64,000 nt of DNA from Phragmitibacter flavus (GTDB lineage: Bacteria > Verrucomicrobiota > Verrucomicrobiia > Verrucomicrobiales > Verrucomicrobiaceae). The position numbers were made by a program, and so were the translations under genes. The notes under the pieces were generated by a model. It ran no database searches. It saw only the letters and a list, made by a program, of their open reading frames with translations, and had not been told where the DNA came from. Every line of letters starts with the position of its first letter. Positions within the stretch are counted from its first letter, which is position 1. Shown here in pieces: positions 49,501-58,643 of the stretch. The stretch is taken from assembly GCF_005780165.1 (NCBI RefSeq), contig NZ_VAUV01000013.1:1-64000 (forward strand). The letters run 5' to 3'.

Positions 49501-50523
49501 ATGCAGGACCTTCACATCCACCTCGGCGGTGCCGTCCCTTCCTCCGTCCTCTGGGAAACCCTCTGCGACAACGGACTGCAAACCGAGTTTGTCGATTTTG
49601 CCACCTTCCACGACTCCCTCACCGCGCGTCCCGACGAAGTCAAATCCCTCGACGATTTCCTCGGTCGTTACTTTCAAGTCACCGAAGAAATCCAGTCCTC
49701 CCCCTCCGCCGCCAACGTCTCCGCCTATCAGGTCGTCGCAAAAGCCTACCGACGCGCCAAAGTCACCTCCCTCGAACTGCGCTTCAATCCCCACAAACGC
49801 ATGCGCCATGGACTCCACACCATGGACGCCATCATCCTCGCCGTCATCCAGGGCCTCGAACGCGCCTCCCTCCACTACGGCGTCGCCACCGGCATCATTC
49901 TCTCGCTCGGACGCGACCTCCCCCTCGACGCCAACTGGCAGATCATCGAAGCCGCCATCAAATGGCGCAGCCGTGGACCCTTGAACGGAGCCAGTGGCGT
50001 CGTTGGCATCGACATGGCCGGACCCGAATCCCGCGCCCTCGAACTCGACCCCGACTGGCTCAGCGAAACCACCACCATGATGCACCAGGCGCGTGCAGCC
50101 GGACTGAAGATCACCTATCACATTGGCGAAAGTCCCAGCAGCGGTCCGCAAGGCATGCTGCGCGTGCTCGAAAACATTCAGCCTGATCGCATCGGACACG
50201 GCATCGAACTGCGTCACGCCACCGGCACCACCAAGGCCTCTCTCGTCCACCTCCTGCGCCAAAACAGCGTGTGCCTCGAACTCTGTCCAACCGTAAACAT
50301 CGTCACCCGCGTCATTCCCGACATCACCCACATCGCCCAGTTTGTGCGTGAGCTCGCCGCTTCAGACATCCCCTTTTGTATAAACACCGACAACCCCTAT
50401 CTCATTCACACCAACCTCAAACGCGAACACGAAATCATCGGCGCCGAACTCGGCAACGAGTCCACCGCCCTCCTCGCCCTGAGCGCCCAGCACGCCAGCC
50501 GCCACCACTTTCTCAGCGAGTAG
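49501..50523 (+). CDS. Adenosine deaminase-like protein
   Basis: A 340-residue metal-dependent deaminase starting MQDLHIHLGGA. It has the HxH metal pair (His5, His7), a third His in TYHIGES (HAGE in classical adenosine deaminases), the RIGHGIELRH motif and Asp in NTDNPYLIHT. It probably deaminates adenosine or a related aminopurine in the cytosol. The variant YHIGES suggests some distance from classical Add, so another purine or N6-modified base is possible. It is followed by a palindrome unit. Confidence 0.85.
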   Translation: MQDLHIHLGGAVPSSVLWETLCDNGLQTEFVDFATFHDSLTARPDEVKSLDDFLGRYFQVTEEIQSSPSAANVSAYQVVAKAYRRAKVTSLELRFNPHKRMRHGLHTMDAIILAVIQGLERASLHYGVATGIILSLGRDLPLDANWQIIEAAIKWRSRGPLNGASGVVGIDMAGPESRALELDPDWLSETTTMMHQARAAGLKITYHIGESPSSGPQGMLRVLENIQPDRIGHGIELRHATGTTKASLVHLLRQNSVCLELCPTVNIVTRVIPDITHIAQFVRELAASDIPFCINTDNPYLIHTNLKREHEIIGAELGNESTALLALSAQHASRHHFLSE

Positions 50524-50539
50524 GTCTGCCGTGAGTGAC

Positions 50540-50650
50540 ACAGGCTTGCAGCCTGTGGGTGAGCCGGGCATTCTGCCCGGCTTCCCTTTCAGTGCACATA
50601 GATACCTCCCCCCCGCAGATGCCATCTGCATTGACAGGCATTTTACCTGT
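50540..50650. repeat. Double-hairpin unit after the adenosine deaminase gene
   Basis: ACAGGCT-TGC-AGCCTGT (50540-50556) begins 16 bases after the stop codon and is followed by AGCCGGGCA-TTC-TGCCCGGCT (50562-50582), GCAGAT-GCC-ATCTGC (50615-50629) and ACAGG-CATTTTA-CCTGT (50634-50650). The first hairpin and its GTGGGTG spacer are identical to those at 23071 and 27566; the second differs in sequence but is fully paired. Confidence 0.7.
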
Positions 50651-50778
50651 TCCTCTGCCGTGGTCCTCCACTCCGCCACCCACCTTGCCTTTATCTTCTC
50701 TGTGATCCTTCGTGGCCACAAAAAGAATCCCCCAAAATCCCGTGCCATTTCCCCAATCCCGACGATAGTCCGCTTTCC

Positions 50779-52191
50779 ATGCCATTTCGTTCCCTCGGGT
50801 TAGACCCCCGCATTCTCCAAGCCATCCAAGAAGCCGGCTACACTGAACCCACCCCCATCCAGGCCGCTGCCATCCCGCAGATCCTCACCGGACAAGACCT
50901 CATCGGCATCGCCCAAACCGGCACCGGCAAAACCGCCGCCTTCACCCTGCCCATCCTCACCCACCTCGCCAGCCTTCAGGGCCAGGGCCGCATGCGCAGC
51001 ACCAAAGCCCTCATCCTCGCCCCCACCCGCGAACTCGTCGCCCAAATCAAAGACAACATCGACGCCTACGCCAAACACCTCCCCTTGCGCGTCGCCATGA
51101 TCTTCGGCGGCGTCGGCGAACGCCCCCAAATCCAGGCCCTGCGCGACGGAGCCGACATCATCATCGCCACCCCCGGCCGTCTCATCGACCTCATGGGCCA
51201 GCGCCACGGCAACTTCAGCAATCTCGAATGCCTCGTCCTCGACGAAGCCGACCGCATGCTCGACATGGGTTTCCTCCCCTCCATCAAGCGCATCGTCAAA
51301 GCCCTCCCCTCCCGGCGTCAGACCCTTATGTTCTCCGCCACCCTCAGCCGCGAGATCGAAGCCCTCACCCACGAATTTCAGCAGCGACCCAAAACCGTCC
51401 AGATTGGCAAACGCTCCAACCCCGCCGAAAGCGTCACCCAGCTCGTCTACGAGGTCCCCCAACACCTCAAATCCCCCCTTCTCCTCCACCTCCTCGTCGA
51501 CCCCTCCTTCAACACCGTCCTCGTCTTCGCCAAAATGAAGCACGGGGCCGACCGCATCGCCCGCTACCTCGACAGCTACGGCGTCAAAACCGCCACCCTT
51601 CACTCCAACCGCACCCAAAACCAGCGCCTTCGCGCCCTTGCCGACTTCAAAAGCGGCGCCGTTCGGGTGCTCATCGCCACCGACATCGCCGCCCGCGGCA
51701 TCGACGTCGACGGCATCTCCCACGTCATCAACTACGACTTCCCCAAAGCCCCCGAGGACTACATCCACCGCATCGGCCGCACCGGCCGCGCCCAGGCCAT
51801 CGGCGACGCCATCAGTTTCGTCACCAAAGAAGACCACGGCTCCCTCAAGGCCCTCGAACGTTTCATCAACCGCGGCCTCATCCGCAAACAAGCCGAAGGA
51901 TTCGACTACACCGTCTCCCCCGGTGCCAATCACGACGTCGCCCAGCGCGAACGCAAACCCCGCCAGCCCGGCGACCAAAACCAAAGCACCCGCAACAGCC
52001 GCCCCAATCGCAGCAACCCCATCAACCCTCGCGGCAGAGACAGCCAGCGCAGTAGCGGCGGTGGCACCGGTGGAGGCAGTGGACAAGGTCAGGGTCAAGG
52101 CAACCGATCCAATCGTCCCAACCGCCCCGAACAAACCGGCGGCCTCCGTCGCGGCGAATCCCCCCGCCCTCCCCGTTCCCCGCAATCCTGA
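50779..52191 (+). CDS. rhlE: DEAD-box RNA helicase
   Basis: A 470-residue helicase with all DEAD-box motifs: the Q-motif region TPIQAAAIPQILTGQD, motif I AQTGTGKTAAF, PTRELVAQI, TPGRLIDLM, motif II VLDEADRMLDMGF, motif III FSATLS, ATDIAARGIDVDG and motif VI HRIGRTGRA. The C-terminal tail (from about residue 390) is basic and rich in Arg, Gly, Asn and Gln, as in RhlE. It remodels RNA in ribosome assembly or decay. Codon use is very GC-rich. Palindromes of another type follow at 52203. Confidence 0.93.
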   Translation: MPFRSLGLDPRILQAIQEAGYTEPTPIQAAAIPQILTGQDLIGIAQTGTGKTAAFTLPILTHLASLQGQGRMRSTKALILAPTRELVAQIKDNIDAYAKHLPLRVAMIFGGVGERPQIQALRDGADIIIATPGRLIDLMGQRHGNFSNLECLVLDEADRMLDMGFLPSIKRIVKALPSRRQTLMFSATLSREIEALTHEFQQRPKTVQIGKRSNPAESVTQLVYEVPQHLKSPLLLHLLVDPSFNTVLVFAKMKHGADRIARYLDSYGVKTATLHSNRTQNQRLRALADFKSGAVRVLIATDIAARGIDVDGISHVINYDFPKAPEDYIHRIGRTGRAQAIGDAISFVTKEDHGSLKALERFINRGLIRKQAEGFDYTVSPGANHDVAQRERKPRQPGDQNQSTRNSRPNRSNPINPRGRDSQRSSGGGTGGGSGQGQGQGNRSNRPNRPEQTGGLRRGESPRPPRSPQS

Positions 52192-52202
52192 CGCGCCGCT
52201 TA

Positions 52203-52283
52203 CCGACGTTTCGTCTCATACCCTGGAGCGCCGACGTTTCGTCGGACATTCCTCCTCAATCGGACTACCGACGTTCCGTCGGT
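52203..52283. repeat. CCGACG-TTT-CGTCGG palindrome array
   Basis: Three related palindromes lie after the helicase gene: a shorter GACG-TTT-CGTC (52205-52215), CCGACG-TTT-CGTCGG (52231-52245) and ACCGACG-TTC-CGTCGGT (52267-52283). They share the CGACG/CGTCG core, differ in arm length and are spaced by about 25-35 bases. They differ from the ACAGGCTTGCAG units but have the same design of 3-base loops. Confidence 0.65.
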
Positions 52284-52409
52284 CTTGAGATCCGCCGTCC
52301 CATCCTCAAAATCCTTCAAGAAACTCTCACAACCCAGTTGACGACGTCCCTCCACTGGTGCTAACTAACGGACGCTTCAACGCGAACCAAGAGTCGCGTT
52401 GAACGATTT

Positions 52410-52499
52410 GGAGAGATGGCTGAGTGGTCGAAAGCACATCTTTGCTAAAGATGCGTAGGAGTAATCTTACCGAGGGTTCGAATCCCTCTCTCTCCGCCA
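52410..52499 (+). tRNA. tRNA-Ser (GCU)
   Basis: The acceptor stem GGAGAGA (52410-52416) pairs with TCTCTCC (52489-52495), discriminator G at 52496 and an encoded CCA at 52497-52499. The anticodon loop TTGCTAA in the stem CATCT/AGATG reads GCT. A long variable arm marks it as a class II tRNA and the TTCGAAT T-loop is intact. It decodes AGC/AGU serine codons. The open frame starting at 52424 within it is not a gene. Confidence 0.97.
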
Positions 52500-52714
52500 C
52501 TACTACTGCACAGCAGATCCTCCAATCGCAGCCATCGTGGCTGCCAATATTGTCGGCCAATTTCGCATCGGACCGCCACTTTCCAAAACCCGTTCACAAA
52601 GCCGCACGAAAGAATATCCGTCGATTAAGACGTCCACTTCGGACTTTGCATAGAATCCATAAAGGGCAGCGAACGCATTATTCGAAACCATGCATCGCCC
52701 TCAACCTCAACTTC

Positions 52715-55447
52715 ATGCGCACCATGATGAAACCCTTTCTGCTTTCGCTGCTGTTTTTCCTTTCGGCATTCTCTACGACCCATGCCCAGCTGGTGCGGGT
52801 TGCCAACACCACGCTTAACCTCCCCGCGGAACTCCCCTCTGCCACCGGCTACATCACCGAAAATGCACTCGGTTCACTGACTTTCTCCAGTCCAATTGAT
52901 GTCGCATCTCCTCCAGGCGTCACCAACCGTCTCTTCGTCATCGAACGCAATCTCGGCATCCAAATCGTGGATCTGGACACCATGACCAAATCCACTTTCC
53001 TTCCCCTCAAGGACTATCTCGACGACGAAGGCACCCCCCTTCGCACCGAAAGCGAAAGCGGCATCCTCAGCCTCGCCTTTCACCCCAACTACAACCAAAA
53101 CGGCTACTTCTACATCTTCTACAGCCTCGCCATCAACAATCAACTCCACCAACGCGTCACCCGCTTCACCGCCTCAGGAACCCCCGGCAACTTCAACGCC
53201 GCCACCGTCGCCAATGAAGAAACCGAAGCCCCGCTCATCACCCAGCGCGACGAAGCCGGCAACCACAACGGCGGCGACCTCGCCTTCGGACCCGACGGCT
53301 ACCTCTACATCTCCGTCGGCGACGAAGGCCCCCAAAACGACGGCGCCGACAACGCCCGCCGCATCGCCAAAGATTTCTTCGGCGCCATCCTGCGCATCGA
53401 CGTCGATAAAAAACCCGGCTCCCTCCCACCCAATCCGCACGACGAAAGCAGCACCGACACCGTCGGCGACAGCGCCATCACTGCCGACAGTTACGCCATC
53501 CCCCCCGACAACCCATTCCTCCCACTCGCCCAAGGCACCGGCGATGCCACCTACAACGGCTTCACCTTCCCCAAAACCGCCATCCGCACCGAATTCTACG
53601 CCATCGGCTTCCGCAACCCCTGGCGCATGTCCTTCGATCCCCAAAGCGGACGCCTCTTCTGCGCCGATGTCGGCCAAAACAACCGCGAAGAAATCAACCT
53701 CATCACCCCGGGCTTCAACGGCGGCTGGTCCTGGCGCGAAGGTCTCCAGCCCCACACCCCCGCCCTCGCCCCATTCGCCCCGCCAGAAGGTTGGACCAGC
53801 AATCCTCCCATCTACGACTACGGCCGCACCGCCAACTCCCTCCCATCCAATACCGTCATCCACGGCACCTCCGTCACCGGCGGCCTTGTCTACCGCGGCG
53901 ACCGCCTGCCCGAGCTTGCCGGCAAATACCTCTTCTGCGACTACAATTCCGGCTTCATCGTCGCCCTCACCGAACAACCCGACGGCACCTGGGCAGGCGG
54001 CGACGGCTTCGGCCAACAACTCGCCACCGACAACGGCATCTCCGGCTGGGGATACGACCCACGCAACGGCGATGCCCTGCTCTGTGATATCACCGGCAAC
54101 GAGGTCAAACGTCTCGCCCGTAGTGGCACTACCGGCACTGAACCACCCGCCACCCTTTCCGCCACCGGAGCCTTCTCCGACCTCACCACCCTCACCCCCA
54201 ACCCCGGCCTCGTCGCCTACGCTCCCAACGTGGATTTCTGGAGCGACCACGCCACCAAATCACGCTGGTTCGCCATTCGCAACCTCACCGACACCATCAC
54301 CTTCTCCCCCGACACCCCATGGACCTTCCCCACCGGCATGGTCTGGGTCAAACACTTCGACATCAACACCACCCGCGGCGACCCCGCCACCAGCCGCCGA
54401 CTAGAAACCCGCTTCCTCATCAAAACTGCCACCGACATCTACGGCCTCACCTACAAATGGCGCGAAGATCAATCCGACGCCGACCTCGTCCCCGAAGAAG
54501 GCCAGACCGAACCCATCCCTGCCTCCAGCCCCACCCAAACTTGGCGCTACCCCAGTCGCAACGAATGCCGCACCTGCCACACCCCTGTCGGCGGCTACGC
54601 CCTCAGCTTCAACACCCAACAGATGAACCGCTTCTTCGAATCCCCCACAACTACCCAAAACCAAATCGCCGCACTCAGCAACGCCGGCTATTTTTCCCAA
54701 CCGGTCACCAACACCCACATCCTGCCAGCCCTGGCCGCCGCCGATGACCAAAGCGCCTCCCTTGAATGGCGTGTCCGCTCCTACCTTGAAGTCAACTGCG
54801 TCCAATGCCACCAACCCGGAGGCCCCTCCACCGGATCCTGGGATGCCCGCTCCACCACCCCCACCGATCTCGCCAACCTCATCCGTGGACCCCTGGTCAA
54901 CGACGGCGGCGATCCCACCAATCGCTTCAGCATTCCCGGCGACACCGCCCGCTCCATGATCCTCAAACGTCTCCGCGGCGACGGCGTCCCACGCATGCCA
55001 CCTCTCGCCACCACCGAACGCGACCTCGCCGCCGAACAACTCCTCACCGACTGGATCAATCTCGCACTCCCCTCCCGACAAAGTTACGCCGAGTGGCAGC
55101 AAGAGAACTTCCCCACTCCCGATGCCCCCAACTCCCAGCCAGGCGATGACGCCGACAACGACGGCACCATCAACCGCCTCGAATTCCTCCTCGGCCAGGA
55201 TCCCCTCGCCATCAACCCGCCTTGGCAACCCACCCTGTCCACCACCAGCAGCCACATCTCCCTCACCTTCGAACACCCCGCCAACCGCACCGCCATCGTC
55301 GAAACCTCTCTCGACCTCATGAATTGGACCCCTTGGAACGTCCCCACCAACACTTGGCTAATCCCCGCCAACACTCAAACCCGCACCCTCACCACTCCCA
55401 TTGACGGCCCCTCAAGATTTTTCCGAATCCAGCTTTCAGCCCCCTAA
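52715..55447 (+). CDS. PQQ-type sugar dehydrogenase fused to a diheme cytochrome-like region
   Basis: The start is placed at the ATG at 52715 (MRTMMKPFLLSLLFFLSAFS), the beginning of the signal peptide; the larger ORF from 52424 runs through the tRNA. The 910-residue protein has a glucose/sorbosone dehydrogenase propeller (LAFGPDGYLYISVGDEG, FYAIGFRNPWRMSFD) at about residues 45-450. An HNE_0200-like cytochrome region follows with two haem motifs, CRTCH and CVQCH, then a short domain ending NRLEFLLGQDP and a beta-rich tail common in this phylum. It probably oxidises a sugar in the periplasm and passes electrons to its own haems. Confidence 0.88.
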   Translation: MRTMMKPFLLSLLFFLSAFSTTHAQLVRVANTTLNLPAELPSATGYITENALGSLTFSSPIDVASPPGVTNRLFVIERNLGIQIVDLDTMTKSTFLPLKDYLDDEGTPLRTESESGILSLAFHPNYNQNGYFYIFYSLAINNQLHQRVTRFTASGTPGNFNAATVANEETEAPLITQRDEAGNHNGGDLAFGPDGYLYISVGDEGPQNDGADNARRIAKDFFGAILRIDVDKKPGSLPPNPHDESSTDTVGDSAITADSYAIPPDNPFLPLAQGTGDATYNGFTFPKTAIRTEFYAIGFRNPWRMSFDPQSGRLFCADVGQNNREEINLITPGFNGGWSWREGLQPHTPALAPFAPPEGWTSNPPIYDYGRTANSLPSNTVIHGTSVTGGLVYRGDRLPELAGKYLFCDYNSGFIVALTEQPDGTWAGGDGFGQQLATDNGISGWGYDPRNGDALLCDITGNEVKRLARSGTTGTEPPATLSATGAFSDLTTLTPNPGLVAYAPNVDFWSDHATKSRWFAIRNLTDTITFSPDTPWTFPTGMVWVKHFDINTTRGDPATSRRLETRFLIKTATDIYGLTYKWREDQSDADLVPEEGQTEPIPASSPTQTWRYPSRNECRTCHTPVGGYALSFNTQQMNRFFESPTTTQNQIAALSNAGYFSQPVTNTHILPALAAADDQSASLEWRVRSYLEVNCVQCHQPGGPSTGSWDARSTTPTDLANLIRGPLVNDGGDPTNRFSIPGDTARSMILKRLRGDGVPRMPPLATTERDLAAEQLLTDWINLALPSRQSYAEWQQENFPTPDAPNSQPGDDADNDGTINRLEFLLGQDPLAINPPWQPTLSTTSSHISLTFEHPANRTAIVETSLDLMNWTPWNVPTNTWLIPANTQTRTLTTPIDGPSRFFRIQLSAP

Positions 55448-55514
55448 TCCACAGCCGTAACCAGCCAAATATCTCTTCACGCCTAAAGGATTATCCCCAT
55501 TTGTCCACCCCTCT

Positions 55515-58500
55515 TCACTTAAAATCATGCGACTTCGCCGTCACTTCTGACTCAAAAACCAGCGCCTCCACTCTCAACGCATATACCGAGGTCACCTCAT
55601 CCACGATTTGTAAACGACCCTGGATCTTCAAAAAACTCTCCTGATTGATTACCAGTCTCTGCGCCTCAAAGAGGGCCGACGGCACAAAGGCATTTCCAAT
55701 CCCCGTTTCGTCCTCAAGACTGATAAACACATGCCCGTTGGCGGTGCCGGGACGCTGTCGGCAGATGACCAGCCCGGCAATCGTCACCAACTGACCATGC
55801 TGGCCTCGCGGCAGCTCAATGGCCCTCCGCACCCCCGGCAATGATGCCCGCATCAAGCGCATCGGATGCACCCCCACCGTCAACGCCACCGCCTGATAAT
55901 CCGCTTCCAACCGCTCTTCCGGCGTCATTGCCTCCAGCACGTTGGACACGCTCGCTTCCGCTTCGCGTTGCTTCCACGAAAACAAATCCACCTCACGCTC
56001 GCGTTCCACCTCCCACAACGCCGAACGACGATGCCCGGCCAGCGCATTCAACGCCCCCGCCTTGGCCAGCACCCGACGCTCATCTCGCGGCAACGAACAT
56101 CGCAACAACAAATCATCCAGACTCCCCCAAGCCATGCGCGACCTCTCCATCAACAACCGCTCCGCCGACTTGCGACTGAACCCACGCAACATTTTCAAAC
56201 CCAGTCGAATCGTCTCATCATCCACCACTTCGCAGGCATACGCCGACTCCACCACACACACCGGCAACACCCGCAACCCATGATGCCTGGCATCACTCAC
56301 CAAGGTCGACGACGAATAAAATCCCATCGGCTGATTGTTCAACAACGCCGCCGTCAACTCCGCCAGCCGATGCGCCCTCAACCACGCACTCGCATAAGCC
56401 AGCAACGCAAAACTGATCGCATGCGATTCAGGAAATCCATACACCGCAAACGACTGGATCGACTGCACAATGCGCTCCTGCACATGACTATCCACCCGCC
56501 GCTCATCCATCGCCACACGCAGCTTCACCATCACCTTTTGCATCCGGTCCTGCGACCGATGAAAACTCAACGCGCGCCTTAACTCCTCCGCCTCACTGCC
56601 ACTAAACCCCGCCACCGTCATCGCCATGCTCAACATCTGCTCCTGAAACAACGGAATGCCCAGGGTGCGCTTCAACACCGGTTCAAAACAATCCGCAATG
56701 TAATCCACCTTCTCCTTGCCCGCGCGCCGGTTCAAAAAAGGATGCACCATCTTGCCCACAATCGGCCCCGGACGAATGATCGCCGTCGCGATCACAATGT
56801 CATAAAAACACTTCGGTTTCAGACGCGGCAGGGTCGCCATCTGTGCCCGGCTCTCAATCTGAAAAACCCCCACCGTGTCCGCCCGCTGGATCATCGCATA
56901 CGTCTTTTCATCATCCGCCGGAATGCGATGCAGTTCCACCGTGCGCGCCTCGCCGCGTGCCCTGCACGTCGCCAGCGTTTCCTCAATCACCGCCATCATG
57001 CCAAGCCCCAAGAGGTCCACCTTGATGATGCCCAGGTCTTCACAATCATCCTTGTCCCACTGCACCACCACCCGCCCCGGCATGCTCGCAGGTTCCAGCG
57101 GCACGATCCCATCCAACCCCTGACTGCACAACACCATGCCACCACTGTGCTGACCCAGATGCCGCGGCAAACCATACGCCGCCTGATACAGCTTCAACAA
57201 CGCCGGTAAACGCGGATGCCCATCCGGCAATCCCGACCGCTTCAAATGATCCTTCAACTCCAGCGTATGCGCAAAATCCCCATGCCCAAACAAATCCGAA
57301 AACCGGCTCAACACATCCGGCGTCAACCCCAACACCTTGCCCATCTCACGCATCGCACTCTTCCCCCGATAAGTAATCACATTCGCCGTCATCGCCGCGC
57401 CATGCGGAGCAAAACGACGATACACCTCCTGGATCACCCGTTCGCGTTTCTCCCCGCTCGGCAGATCCAGATCAATGTCCGGCCACGTCTTGCGACCCTC
57501 ACTCAGAAACCGCTCAAACAACAACTGCCCCGCAATCGGATCCGCATTGGTGATGCTCAACGAATAACACACCGCACTATTCGCCGCACTGCCCCGACCC
57601 TGCACCAAAATGCCCTCGTCCCGACAAAAATTCACCAGATCCCAGATCACCAAAAAGTAACCGCTGAACCCCAGCTTGGTAATAAGTGCCAGCTCCTTGT
57701 CCAACTGCCTGCGCACCTTCTCACTAACATCAGGAAAACGCCGACCCGCCCCCGCATAAGTCACTTCGCGAAGATACGAAGCCATATCATGCCCCTCCGG
57801 CACCTGATAACTCGGAAACTCATATCCCAAATCCTCCAACGTAAACTCCAACAGGTCCGCCACCCGCTGCGTGTTGTCCACCGCCTGCGGCAGATCCGCA
57901 AACAACTCCCGCATCTGCGCTTCACTCTTCAACCCCCGCTGCGAGTTCGCCGCCAAAATCAAACCCGCCTCATCCAATGTCGTATGATGCCTCAAACAAC
58001 TGAAGGCATCCAGCAACAAGCGCCCGTTCATGCGACTGTAACACACCCCATTCGAAGCCATCAACGGCACCCCAAACCGCTCCGCCAGTTCCACCAATCC
58101 ATCCACCCGCTTCTTGTCCTTGCGCAGCCGATGCCTCTGCACCTCCACCGCCACATGATCCCGACCAAAAATCCTCACCAATTTTTCCACCACCCCCGGC
58201 GCATCCCCTTTCCCATCTTTACCTATCATCGCCCTCGCCAAAGGCCCCTCCTCATCCCCGCTCAAGGCCAACAATCCTCCCGCATGTTCTGCAAGCTCAT
58301 CCCATAACACACGACTCTCTCCCTTCGCCGCCCGCAACTTCGCCCGCGTCAGCAACCGGCACAAATGTTGATACCCCTCCCGCGTTCGCACCAGCACCGG
58401 CAACACCGTCACATCCTCCATCGTCAACTCCGCCCCCACCAAACCGCGCAAGCCCAGCTCACCCGCCTTGTGATGCACCCGCGCACTGCCATAAACCCCA

Positions 58501-58625
58501 TCCCGATCACACACCGCCATTTGCCCCATGCCCAGCTCCGCCGCACGCGTCACCAACGCCTCCGGCGACGACGAACCTCGAAGAAAACTAAAAGCACTGC
58601 GCGCATGAAGTTCCACAAAAGCCAT
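55515..58625 (-). CDS. dnaE2: Error-prone DNA polymerase III alpha subunit DnaE2 (ImuC)
   Basis: A 1036-residue C-family polymerase. It starts with a PHP domain (FVELHARSAFSFLRGSSSPE) and has the catalytic triad region WPDIDLDLPSGEKRE, the ARHLGQHSGGM-like segment (LPRHLGQHSGGMVL), a helix-hairpin-helix region and an OB fold near the end. The length and the lack of the C-terminal tau-binding part fit DnaE2/ImuC rather than the replicative DnaE1. It performs translesion synthesis after DNA damage. It is the last gene of the imuA-imuB-dnaE2 cassette, 18 bases after imuB. Confidence 0.95.
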   Translation of the reverse strand: MAFVELHARSAFSFLRGSSSPEALVTRAAELGMGQMAVCDRDGVYGSARVHHKAGELGLRGLVGAELTMEDVTVLPVLVRTREGYQHLCRLLTRAKLRAAKGESRVLWDELAEHAGGLLALSGDEEGPLARAMIGKDGKGDAPGVVEKLVRIFGRDHVAVEVQRHRLRKDKKRVDGLVELAERFGVPLMASNGVCYSRMNGRLLLDAFSCLRHHTTLDEAGLILAANSQRGLKSEAQMRELFADLPQAVDNTQRVADLLEFTLEDLGYEFPSYQVPEGHDMASYLREVTYAGAGRRFPDVSEKVRRQLDKELALITKLGFSGYFLVIWDLVNFCRDEGILVQGRGSAANSAVCYSLSITNADPIAGQLLFERFLSEGRKTWPDIDLDLPSGEKRERVIQEVYRRFAPHGAAMTANVITYRGKSAMREMGKVLGLTPDVLSRFSDLFGHGDFAHTLELKDHLKRSGLPDGHPRLPALLKLYQAAYGLPRHLGQHSGGMVLCSQGLDGIVPLEPASMPGRVVVQWDKDDCEDLGIIKVDLLGLGMMAVIEETLATCRARGEARTVELHRIPADDEKTYAMIQRADTVGVFQIESRAQMATLPRLKPKCFYDIVIATAIIRPGPIVGKMVHPFLNRRAGKEKVDYIADCFEPVLKRTLGIPLFQEQMLSMAMTVAGFSGSEAEELRRALSFHRSQDRMQKVMVKLRVAMDERRVDSHVQERIVQSIQSFAVYGFPESHAISFALLAYASAWLRAHRLAELTAALLNNQPMGFYSSSTLVSDARHHGLRVLPVCVVESAYACEVVDDETIRLGLKMLRGFSRKSAERLLMERSRMAWGSLDDLLLRCSLPRDERRVLAKAGALNALAGHRRSALWEVEREREVDLFSWKQREAEASVSNVLEAMTPEERLEADYQAVALTVGVHPMRLMRASLPGVRRAIELPRGQHGQLVTIAGLVICRQRPGTANGHVFISLEDETGIGNAFVPSALFEAQRLVINQESFLKIQGRLQIVDEVTSVYALRVEALVFESEVTAKSHDFK

Positions 58626-58643
58626 ATCATCCTCTCCCTCCGC

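Noticed and set aside
50800-52185. Long open frame on the minus strand (461 codons) opposite rhlE
   Set aside because: Low-complexity Ala/Gly/Val composition; the helicase motifs on the plus strand are complete.
52022-52191. Arg/Gly/Asn/Gln-rich end of the helicase as a frameshift product
   Set aside because: The frame is continuous and such basic tails are normal for RhlE-type helicases.
52190-52520. Integrated element at tRNA-Ser
   Set aside because: No integrase, no direct repeat of the tRNA end and no composition change were seen downstream of the tRNA.
52424-52714. N-terminal extension of the sugar dehydrogenase ORF
   Set aside because: It begins within tRNA-Ser at a GTG and shows no protein-like features; the signal peptide starts at 52715.
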